Source of the DNA: Candidatus Cloacimonadota bacterium
GTDB taxonomy: Bacteria; Cloacimonadota; Cloacimonadia; Cloacimonadales; TCS61
DNA length: 64,000 nucleotides
Direction: 5' to 3'
Assembly (NCBI GenBank): GCA_030600585.1
Contig: JAUVLU010000006.1
Span: forward strand, 1 to 64,000
Made by a program: the position numbers and the translations under genes. The notes beneath the pieces are model-generated. The model was not told the DNA's origin and ran no database searches. It worked only from the letters and a program-made list of their open reading frames with translations. Shown piece after piece: positions 1-7,206 of the stretch (the stretch's first letter is position 1; every line of letters starts with the position of its first letter).

Positions 1-957
1 GTCAATTACAATCATATCAGAACTTGCACCGGCAAATTTTAAACTTTTATCAACTAATTCAAGATGGTCTGGTTCTGTGTCAAGAAGACCTAAATCAATA
101 ATTGCTCGGTATGATGTTTCTCCAATATTAGTTTGGTCAAATTCAAAACTTTCACCTTCCACATTTGTCCCAAACTCACCTATAGGAACAATTGGTTTTT
201 CAATTAATTCGATTATTTCAGAATACAGACTAAATACATCAGAGTGCATTTTTTTGAATTTTGTATTATTATAAACATCTGTTCCAAGAAATAATGTTTC
301 ACCTACTCTAAAATGATTAATTCCTTTTGGTAAAAGATTTTGAAAAATCAAAGGTATTGTTACGGAAGAACCACCTGAAACATATGGAATTTGCTTGTTA
401 AATTTTGCTTCAATTAACTGTTCATATAAACTTAACTGAATTAATTTATCGTGATTTGGCAAAACGCCATACAAACAAGATAAGTTCGCACCAATTCCTA
501 TAACTTTAATGTTTTCTAATTTAAAAATTTTTTCATAGAAATCTATGAAGTCTTCACCTAATACACCCTCTCGAAGTTCTCCTAACTCAATCATTATTAT
601 GATTTTGTGAGTTTTATTTTGCTTTTTGGCTTCTTTCGATAAAAGTTTAATAGTTTCAATTTGAGTGTTCATACTGATATCTGCATATTTTACAACACTT
701 GATATTGAGCGTTTTGCAGGTGGTTTAATATAGATTGTTTCAATTTTCGGATTAATTAATTTAATCTCTTTCAAGTTTGACACACGAGAGTCGCATATTT
801 GATTTATGTCAAATTTTAACAATTCCGTTAAATATTTTTTATTACCACTTAACATTTTTGACACAATAGACCATTCTATACTATTCTTTTTAAAAATAGT
901 ATTAAGATAATCAAAGTTTGATTTTAATTTTTTAATATCTAATGTTATAAAAGCCAT
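1..957 (-). CDS. alanine/ornithine racemase-family PLP enzyme, 3' end beyond window
   Basis: The ORF track misses this gene because it has no stop inside the window. Reading the minus strand from the ATG at 957 gives an open frame to base 1. It starts MAFITLDIKKLKSN and includes VSKMLSGNK, CDSRVSNLK and YIKPPAK. It is clearly a paralogue of the 367-residue protein at 49590-50693. The fold is the alanine/ornithine racemase family (COG3457-like PLP barrel); the lysine in VSKM is the expected PLP lysine. Substrate is not evident: ornithine, lysine or another amino acid are all possible. The ATG overlaps the stop of the upstream GNAT by one base (TAATG), so the two are probably translationally coupled. 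About 50 C-terminal residues should lie to the left of base 1. Confidence 0.8.
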   Translation of the reverse strand, partial: MAFITLDIKKLKSNFDYLNTIFKKNSIEWSIVSKMLSGNKKYLTELLKFDINQICDSRVSNLKEIKLINPKIETIYIKPPAKRSISSVVKYADISMNTQIETIKLLSKEAKKQNKTHKIIIMIELGELREGVLGEDFIDFYEKIFKLENIKVIGIGANLSCLYGVLPNHDKLIQLSLYEQLIEAKFNKQIPYVSGGSSVTIPLIFQNLLPKGINHFRVGETLFLGTDVYNNTKFKKMHSDVFSLYSEIIELIEKPIVPIGEFGTNVEGESFEFDQTNIGETSYRAIIDLGLLDTEPDHLELVDKSLKFAGASSDMIVID

Positions 958-1403
958 TATCTCTCCTTTTTATATCGCATTTCAATATATTTGCTGCTAA
1001 ATCCAACTTTTTCATATAAAAATCTTGCTGGATTATCGGGTTCTACGTGTAGTGCAATATCACCTTCTGTTAATTTTATTGTTTTTTTCATTAATTGTTT
1101 TCCAACACCTTTTCCCCTATGGTCTTTATGTGTTGCTATGTAAACCAATATATTTTCAGGAATATAGTCTTTCATTCCTGTTTGATTTATAACTACTGCA
1201 CCTATAATCTCTGTATTATTTTTTGCTATTAAAACAAAACCGCCAAAAGATGAATGTTCTCGTAAAGAAAAATCAATAGCTTTTTCAATATCTGCCTTTG
1301 GGTCACCGTACTCTTGCAAATTCTCAAATAAAAAATTAATAATCTCTTGCTTTTCTTCTAAACTCGGTTTGTTTGTAGCATTAAATACTTTCATTTCAAT
1401 CAT
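957..1403 (-). CDS. GNAT family N-acetyltransferase
   Basis: 148 residues with the GNAT acetyl-CoA loop HRGKGVGKQLM near residue 96 and a C-terminal FLYEKVGF motif, typical of Gcn5-related acetyltransferases; the acceptor substrate is unknown. It is about 60% identical by eye to the GNAT at 50693-51145 and has the same neighbour, a racemase-family enzyme, in the same order and with the same one-base TAATG overlap. The pair therefore behaves as a two-gene module present twice in the window. An AGGAA-type ribosome site precedes the ATG, and a TTGACA promoter-like element lies just upstream, overlapping the stop of the next gene. Confidence 0.8.
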   Translation of the reverse strand: MIEMKVFNATNKPSLEEKQEIINFLFENLQEYGDPKADIEKAIDFSLREHSSFGGFVLIAKNNTEIIGAVVINQTGMKDYIPENILVYIATHKDHRGKGVGKQLMKKTIKLTEGDIALHVEPDNPARFLYEKVGFSSKYIEMRYKKER

Positions 1404-1425
1404 AAAAATAATTTCCTCTTCCTTA

Positions 1426-1470
1426 ACATCATCGTAAATCCTAATTTGATTAATGATAACTTAAGTGTCA
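1426..1470 (-). promoter_or_regulatory. putative promoter of GNAT-racemase module
   Basis: The minus strand reads TTGACACTTAAGTTATC, then an AAATTA-like -10 eighteen bases after the -35, then GGATTTACGATG. The TGA stop of the 170-residue gene lies inside the -35 box. A closely similar 40-base segment precedes that upstream gene (1990-2035), so the promoter region appears duplicated. The stretch also contains TGATTAATGATAAC (plus strand), resembling the cassette boundary TGATTAATGACTGATAAC upstream of the paralogous module at 51178-51195. Confidence 0.4.
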
Positions 1471-1980
1471 ATCACAAAATACTGATCTCGGATTTTCTAT
1501 CTGTTCCTTTATTATCTTCATTACTTCTTCCGGATTTCTGGTTGAAAACACAAACTTTTTAAACCTGCCTTTCTTCAATGAGAGGACAATGCGTGATCCT
1601 CCAATAACATTGTACACTAATCTCCATTTTCCCTTAACTTGTGCCATGCGGATGCCCCAGCCTCCATATTTGAATGTTGAAACATCGTCTAAATAACAGA
1701 TCTCAATATTTTCCCAGAGAATTGAATGTTTAATAATTCCATAACCAACGGAGAAATATCTGGACGTCATCCTGATTGTAAGTATACTAAAATTAATCAT
1801 CACTCCCCAAAATAACAGAAACATAAACATATAAAACCAGTTTGGAGCAGGATTAGTTCCGATCGGTCCTACCAAAATCTGATAGAACAATAGAAAAAGA
1901 AAGATAGCTATAAAAACGATTAATATAACCACTGTCCATTTCGAGAATATTTTTTCTTCATAGAAATCTTTTGTTTGCAT
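1468..1980 (-). CDS. small membrane protein with PH-like C-terminal domain
   Basis: 170 residues. Two hydrophobic segments at about residues 15-37 and 45-66 suggest a two-helix membrane anchor. The remaining ~100 residues alternate short beta-like stretches (YGIIKHSILW, WGIRMAQVKGKWRLVY, SRIVLSLKKG) and end in an amphipathic helix, EVMKIIKEQI. This resembles bacterial PH-like domains found in small membrane proteins, but I cannot name a family. AGAGGT lies a suitable distance before the ATG. It has its own promoter-like TTGACA element at 2013-2035, similar to the one that follows it. Role unknown. Confidence 0.55.
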   Translation of the reverse strand: MQTKDFYEEKIFSKWTVVILIVFIAIFLFLLFYQILVGPIGTNPAPNWFYMFMFLLFWGVMINFSILTIRMTSRYFSVGYGIIKHSILWENIEICYLDDVSTFKYGGWGIRMAQVKGKWRLVYNVIGGSRIVLSLKKGRFKKFVFSTRNPEEVMKIIKEQIENPRSVFCD

Positions 1981-1989
1981 TTTCTACCT

Positions 1990-2035
1990 CTTTGTAAATC
2001 CAAGTTTGTTTAAAAGAAATTTAAGTGTCAACATA
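1990..2035 (-). promoter_or_regulatory. putative promoter, copy of the 1426-1470 element
   Basis: Minus strand TTGACACTTAAATTTC, then AAACTT at the -10 position, then GGATTTACAAAGAGG, which runs into the ribosome site of the 170-residue gene. Alignment with 1426-1470 conserves TTGACACTTAA and GGATTTAC with similar spacing. Confidence 0.4.
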
Positions 2036-2196
2036 GAAATTAGTTAAACCCTCTTTAATTCCCCCTTTCCGTCTTCGTCCCAATTTTTGGGACTACACCG
2101 CGACGAGTCGAAGGGGGATGCATTTTCTCTTCTTGCTTTTCTACGTTTCCCTTTTAGGAACAGAGTTCCGTATAAAAGGGAATTGCAAGGGATTCT

Positions 2197-2240
2197 ACAC
2201 ACCCCACGGCTAAAGCCGTACCCCTCTCAAGAGGGGATTT
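2197..2240 (+). repeat. dispersed double-hairpin repeat, copy 1
   Basis: Consists of ACACCCCAC, a small hairpin GGCTAAAGCC, a few bases, then a larger hairpin CCCCTCT-CA-AGAGGGG and ATTT. A second copy at 10042-10085 has compensatory changes in both stems (GGCT/AGCC to AGCT/AGCT; loop CA to GT). It ends against the stop of the phosphohexomutase gene. The rest of 1981-2196 contains another hairpin, GTCCCAA-TTT-TTGGGAC near 2089, and no gene. Confidence 0.6.
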
Positions 2241-3582
2241 AACTAACCAACTTCTCAATCGCATCCATGCAGATATTCTCAGATCTCTCAGCCGTTTCAC
2301 TTTCTACATAAACCCGGATGATCGGCTCAGTTCCGCTTTTACGAATATGTATCCAGAATTTATCTCCCAGAATTTTAATTCCATCGGTTGTATCTAATTG
2401 ATAGTCAGAAAATATTTCAGGAACTTTCTGCATTATCGAGTCGAGTTTTGAGGGATCGACTTTAATTTTATTTTTGGCAAAGTAGTATTTTGGAATCTGA
2501 TCGGCAAGCTCGGAAACAGTTTTTCCGCTTTCTGCCAGATACGCCAGAATTACCGCCATTCCGGCTGGAGCATCTCTTGTAAAATGGACTTCCGGGCAGA
2601 TAACTCCACCATTTCCTTCTCCGCCAACAGGACTATTTATCTCCATCATTTTTTTTCCAACATTAATTTCGCCAACTTTAGTTCGATGCACATTTACGCC
2701 AAAATATGCAGCAATATCTTCCGAAGCCATCGAAGATGAAAGATTTGTAACGACATCTCCTTTTACTTTGGATAGAATGAATTTCTCAGAAAGCAAAAGT
2801 GAGAATTCTTCACCGATGCAATTTCCGTTTTCATCAACTATTGCCAGTCTGTCCACATCGGGATCGGTAGCAAAACCAATGTCAGCTTTATGTTCCTTAA
2901 CTGCATTTTCTAATTGCTTCAAATTTTTATTCAGCGGTTCGGGAGTGTGCGCAAAAATTCCAGTTGGTTCACTATTCAGTTCGATAACTTCACAGCCGAG
3001 TTCTTTCAATAATCTTGGTGAGATCAAGCCACCAGCTCCATTTACGGAATCGATTACAACCTTGAAATTCTTTGCTTTGATCTTTTTAATATTCAAATAT
3101 GAAATATTCATGATTCTTGCAATATGACGCTCGGCAGCATTATTATCTTGAGTTAATTTCCCAATTTTATCCCAACCGATATAATCGACTTCATTTTGGA
3201 AAGACGAAACAAGTTTAGAAGCATTTTCAGGGAAGAGGAACATTCCGTTTTCTGCAACGAATTTCATAGCATTCCATTCGGCTGAATTGTGAGATGCGGT
3301 AATAGAAATTCCTCCGCAAGCATCGCTCTCTTCCACTGCCAACAAAACGGTTGGAGTGGATACAACGCCAATATCGATAACATCGCAGCCAACCGACATC
3401 AAACCGGCAGTAACCGCATTGAACATTGCCTGACCTGTAACGCGTGAGTCACGACCTACGATTATTTTTCCACGACCCGAAAATATACCAAAATGTGCAG
3501 CGTATTTCATTGCGATCTCAGGTGTTAGGCTTTCACCGTAAATTCCTCGTATTCCTGAGACGCTTATCATTAATTTACTCAT
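2239..3582 (-). CDS. glmM: phosphoglucosamine/phosphomannomutase-type phosphohexomutase
   Basis: Alpha-D-phosphohexomutase superfamily. The N-terminal SGIRG motif, the phosphoserine loop ITASHNSAEWNAMKF, the metal-binding loop DPDVDRLAIVDENG, the sugar loop GEGNGGVICPE and the C-terminal phosphate-binding KSGTEPIIRVYVE appear in the expected order. The SAEWNA variant after TASHN resembles archaeal-type phosphoglucosamine/phosphomannomutases more than standard bacterial GlmM, so the substrate call is inference. The likely role is glucosamine-1-phosphate supply for UDP-GlcNAc, or mannose-1-phosphate. The ORF track starts at 3618, but AAGGAG lies eight bases before the internal ATG at 3582, which gives the natural N-terminus MSKLMISVSGIRG and 447 residues. 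Confidence 0.85.
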   Translation of the reverse strand: MSKLMISVSGIRGIYGESLTPEIAMKYAAHFGIFSGRGKIIVGRDSRVTGQAMFNAVTAGLMSVGCDVIDIGVVSTPTVLLAVEESDACGGISITASHNSAEWNAMKFVAENGMFLFPENASKLVSSFQNEVDYIGWDKIGKLTQDNNAAERHIARIMNISYLNIKKIKAKNFKVVIDSVNGAGGLISPRLLKELGCEVIELNSEPTGIFAHTPEPLNKNLKQLENAVKEHKADIGFATDPDVDRLAIVDENGNCIGEEFSLLLSEKFILSKVKGDVVTNLSSSMASEDIAAYFGVNVHRTKVGEINVGKKMMEINSPVGGEGNGGVICPEVHFTRDAPAGMAVILAYLAESGKTVSELADQIPKYYFAKNKIKVDPSKLDSIMQKVPEIFSDYQLDTTDGIKILGDKFWIHIRKSGTEPIIRVYVESETAERSENICMDAIEKLVS

Positions 3583-3612
3583 ATTTATTTTCTCCTTAAT
3601 TTTTTTTATCTT

Positions 3613-3819
3613 GTTCACAAGTTGAACTTGTGAACATAATTGAAAGCGAAGTTTAACTTCGCATCCATTTGCATTACGGAGTGTCCCGATAAAACGGGAT
3701 AACGAGAATAATGTTTGCGAAACAGGGATTTTGCATCACTTTAGCGTTCCCAAAGAGGGCTTTGGGAACGAGCAACAATCTTCTTGCTTTTCTTATGTTC
3801 TCCTTTGAATCAAAGGAGA
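3613..3819. repeat. cluster of five perfect or near-perfect hairpins
   Basis: Five inverted repeats lie within 207 bases of the gap between the phosphohexomutase and the AddA-like gene: GTTCACAAGTT-G-AACTTGTGAAC (3613-3635), GCGAAGTT-T-AACTTCGC (3646-3662), TCCCG-N6-CGGGA (3684-3699), CGTTCCCAAAG-AGGG-CTTTGGGAACG (3745-3770) and TCTCCTTTGA-A-TCAAAGGAGA (3799-3819). No gene is seen between them. The fourth recurs exactly at 7157-7182. None is followed by a clear T-run on the minus strand, so simple terminators do not explain them. Confidence 0.75.
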
Positions 3820-3830
3820 CAGCAGAGGAT

Positions 3831-6800
3831 TCAAACCCTCACTTCCACAAACTTTGTTTCCACTCTATATTTTTCTCTCACAACTACAGGCAACTTCTCT
3901 ATAATCGCTTTATATCTGTCAAGCTGCTCTTCATCAAACTTATATCCTGTCTTATAATCTACTATCAGAATCTCTTTATTATGTGTATCGATCATTAAGC
4001 GATCAATGCGATATTCTTTGTTAACATCAAAGATCGAAAATTCATTAAATATTTTATCCCAATTATCTTTATTGAAGAATTTACTATTCTCATTTATGAA
4101 TTTATCAACTTTGGAAATGATTTTTTTCAGCTTGATAATATTCATCAAACTGCCGTATTTAGCGATAGTTTTATTAGAAGCAGCTTCCAATTCCTTTGGC
4201 TGAGCGTATTTAATATATGAGAGATATTCGTGCACAATATTACCAATGAGAACACTTTGATTTTCCAAAAATTCTTTCTTAATTTGTTCGATCTTTTTAG
4301 GCTCACATAACTTCGCATCTTTTAAGCTGAATAATTTGAATGATTCGTTAAATGAATATTCAACTTCATTAATTTTGTCGGATTCGACTGATTCTTTTGT
4401 GATCTTACCATATTCAAGTTTATGATATACAGCAGATATTTCCTGCAGATCATCAGCAAATTCATTATAAATTGTTTTTGTAATAATCTTCAGAATAGAA
4501 GAATCGTCTTTTACATCTTTTACCAATTTTTCCAAATCACCTTTTTTGTTGTAATGCAAATAAATGAATAAATTATTCTTTGCTCTGGTGAGAGCTACAT
4601 AAAGGTTGTTCAGTTCGTCACCCTGATCTCTTTTTTGCACCGATTCGATCAATAGTTGCTTTTGTGATTTTTTAAGAACTTTGTTGTAATTGAATGTGAA
4701 AGCATAATCTTCTAACTGTGTGAAATCATCGGAAAAATTATAGTATAAATTAAGACCTGCCCTGTTTCCACCTAATTTGGAAGTAACATCAAAAACAGTG
4801 AAAACCGTTTCAAATTGCAACCCTTTCGATTTATGGATTGTAAGCAATTTTATGGAATTACCAATAGTTTGTCCGATCTGCGAATATTCATCTTTTTCCG
4901 ATAATGCTCTGCAGTATTTCAGGAAGCCGAAAACATCGACTGTATATTCGTGATTTATACGTTCAAATTCTGCTGCAACTTCCAAAAACCGTTGCAGATT
5001 TTTTAGTTCTATTTCGCTGGAGAAAACCTGAATGAAACCAAATTCTTCGATTATTAGTTTGATCCTATTTATAAGTGTGCCATCACTATTTTTTATTTTA
5101 AGAAGTGAATCAAAAATATTGCTTTCAGTATTTTTTAGAAAATCATCGATTCCAGCAGAATTATTATAAGTATTCAGGATTTTCTCAAGCTCGTTCAGAT
5201 ACATCAGGACAAGATCGGAGCGTAGGAATTTGACCAATTCATAAGGATCTTCATAAACTAAGAAATTCAAAATAAATAGAATCGGTTTTATTGCTCTATA
5301 TTCGAATAATGATCCGGAAGTTTCCAGCGTATAATCGATTTCATATTCATCCAAAACTTCTGCCATATCTTTCAATTCACTATTTTTACGCATTAATATA
5401 GCCGTATCAGCAGGATTTATCGAAGCTTCTTCGATGTGTTTTAACAAAATATTCTGCACAAATTCCTGATATATTTGAGTTCTATTTATTTTATTTTGCA
5501 GTCCTTCAATTTGCTGAGTATTTCGCAGATGAACCTGTACAAATCCACCTTCAGGTTTATTGTTGCCAATATCCGAATATTGCCAATTCTGAATGGAATT
5601 TAATTGTTCGGAATGGAATAGTCTATTCAGCCAATTCACCATAACGGGTTTGCTGCGGTAAGAAGTTGTAAGGAAACCGGAATTTACTTCGGAACCCAAG
5701 ATTTTTGCAAATTCCGTTAACAATCTTCGTTCTCCGCCACGCCAACCGTAAATTGCCTGCTTTTCATCACCAACAACGATAATATTACCATATTCCTTTT
5801 GTCCAATTCCGCTTATGATCTCTTTCAGCATTGGCTTGAAGATGCTCCACTGCAAAATACTGGTATCCTGAAATTCGTCGATCAGTACAAAACGGGTATT
5901 ATAGGAAAGCTGCTCATAGAAGATGTTCAGGACGTTTCCATTATCGATGATCGAAAGTTGAGTGTCATATAAAAAGCGGAAAGTATAATAACTGATGTCG
6001 GAATGGGTGAAAATTTTATCACGAAATTTTATTTCATCATAAACTTTTAGAATTTCTGCAGCGAGAGAAATAATATTGAGCTGCTCGATAAGTGCTTTAT
6101 CATAAAAGAGGAAATCAGCTAGAGAAATCTGCATTTCTGCATATAATTCTTTTAATTCAGGATTACGAATTTTACTTCCATTCCAGAGATTTTTATTATC
6201 TAAAAGCAGCTTGAAATTATCATCTATAAATTCAGGATTTGTTAGAATATTAAATAAAATTTCAGTGAAATCAGATTTATTAAAATCCGAATTATCAAAG
6301 TATGAAATGATGCTTTTCTTAAAATCTTTTTGCAGGAGCGTACCTATCTCAGCATCTTTTTTTATAAATTCGGATTGCAGAAGTTCAATAAAATCTCGAA
6401 CACGATCTTTATATATTGAGAAAGTTTTTTCCTTTTCTTCTTCGATGTTCAAATTCTGCATTTCAGATAAATCTATAAATTCAAAGAGCCAGCGGTTTTC
6501 TATGATGTCGCTGATAAAACTTCCGAATTGGTCAAGATTACGGCGTTTTGCCTGCAAGAAGATATCAGCGAATATTTTTAATTTATCATCTTGTAAAATG
6601 TGTTCATAAATTTCAGGTAAAATTTCTTTAGTTATTTTATTATCGATCTTGAATTCCATAATGTTATGATAAGGAGCAATGATGCCGCTGAAAATCGTAT
6701 TAACAAACGAATCGATCGTGCTGATCCTCACCGCTGTTTTGTTGGTTAGCATCTTCTGATGAACTTCTTTAAGAAAAGCAATGTCCTGCCGGTTGAACTC

Positions 6801-7046
6801 GATATCGGGATTAATATCTTTTTGAAAACTGGTTTGTAATTCTATGCCTTCTTCTGTATTATCTACTATTTGAGCAAGCTGTTCGAAGATGCGTTCCCTG
6901 ATCTCGGCAGTTGCTTTTTTGGTAAATGTGATAACCAGAATTTCATCGAAATTAATGCGGTATTTTAAGATTAAATTAATAAATTCAAGAGAAAGCCGAT
7001 AAGTCTTTCCGGTTCCTGCGCTGGCACGGATCACAATTGGTTTCAT
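3831..7046 (-). CDS. addA: AddA/RecB-like UvrD-family helicase-nuclease
   Basis: 1071 residues of a superfamily 1A helicase. Walker A ASAGTGKT at residues 8-15, TFTKKAT (motif Ia), IDEFQDT (Walker B, ~390), GDEKQAIYGWRGG (motif III, ~430), TIHKSKGLQFE (motif V, ~735) and YVALTRAK (motif VI, ~815) are all present. The C-terminus carries a PD-(D/E)XK nuclease: RIDRLMID followed by ILIVDYKTGY at ~1030. This combination defines AddA-type subunits, which process double-strand ends for RecA loading. It lies directly downstream of an AddB-like gene on the same strand, separated by 160 bases that hold a hairpin repeat. GAGGT precedes the ATG. Length is slightly below B. subtilis AddA. Confidence 0.88.
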   Translation of the reverse strand: MKPIVIRASAGTGKTYRLSLEFINLILKYRINFDEILVITFTKKATAEIRERIFEQLAQIVDNTEEGIELQTSFQKDINPDIEFNRQDIAFLKEVHQKMLTNKTAVRISTIDSFVNTIFSGIIAPYHNIMEFKIDNKITKEILPEIYEHILQDDKLKIFADIFLQAKRRNLDQFGSFISDIIENRWLFEFIDLSEMQNLNIEEEKEKTFSIYKDRVRDFIELLQSEFIKKDAEIGTLLQKDFKKSIISYFDNSDFNKSDFTEILFNILTNPEFIDDNFKLLLDNKNLWNGSKIRNPELKELYAEMQISLADFLFYDKALIEQLNIISLAAEILKVYDEIKFRDKIFTHSDISYYTFRFLYDTQLSIIDNGNVLNIFYEQLSYNTRFVLIDEFQDTSILQWSIFKPMLKEIISGIGQKEYGNIIVVGDEKQAIYGWRGGERRLLTEFAKILGSEVNSGFLTTSYRSKPVMVNWLNRLFHSEQLNSIQNWQYSDIGNNKPEGGFVQVHLRNTQQIEGLQNKINRTQIYQEFVQNILLKHIEEASINPADTAILMRKNSELKDMAEVLDEYEIDYTLETSGSLFEYRAIKPILFILNFLVYEDPYELVKFLRSDLVLMYLNELEKILNTYNNSAGIDDFLKNTESNIFDSLLKIKNSDGTLINRIKLIIEEFGFIQVFSSEIELKNLQRFLEVAAEFERINHEYTVDVFGFLKYCRALSEKDEYSQIGQTIGNSIKLLTIHKSKGLQFETVFTVFDVTSKLGGNRAGLNLYYNFSDDFTQLEDYAFTFNYNKVLKKSQKQLLIESVQKRDQGDELNNLYVALTRAKNNLFIYLHYNKKGDLEKLVKDVKDDSSILKIITKTIYNEFADDLQEISAVYHKLEYGKITKESVESDKINEVEYSFNESFKLFSLKDAKLCEPKKIEQIKKEFLENQSVLIGNIVHEYLSYIKYAQPKELEAASNKTIAKYGSLMNIIKLKKIISKVDKFINENSKFFNKDNWDKIFNEFSIFDVNKEYRIDRLMIDTHNKEILIVDYKTGYKFDEEQLDRYKAIIEKLPVVVREKYRVETKFVEVRV

Positions 7047-7156
7047 TGATATACCTCAATCTTGTTACGAATTTCAATCTCGTTACTAATTTCTGCCTGC
7101 CTGGTCGTAGTCCCGCTATTCGGGGCGAAGACTGGATTGGTAATGAATGGTCTTTT

Positions 7157-7182
7157 CGTTCCCAAAGAGGGCTTTGGGAACG
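7157..7182. repeat. hairpin repeat, exact copy of 3745-3770
   Basis: CGTTCCCAAAG-AGGG-CTTTGGGAACG followed by AG, identical in stem and loop to the copy 3.4 kb away. It sits in the 160-base gap between the AddB- and AddA-like genes. Confidence 0.75.
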
Positions 7183-7206
7183 AGAGGTTGAAAATTATTA
7201 TATGTC

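Noticed and set aside
6211-6609. 132-codon plus-strand ORF and many similar ones (2768-3127, 8582-9079, 41528-41893, 60470-60823)
   Set aside because: Antisense shadows of well-supported genes with serine- and leucine-rich, motif-free translations.
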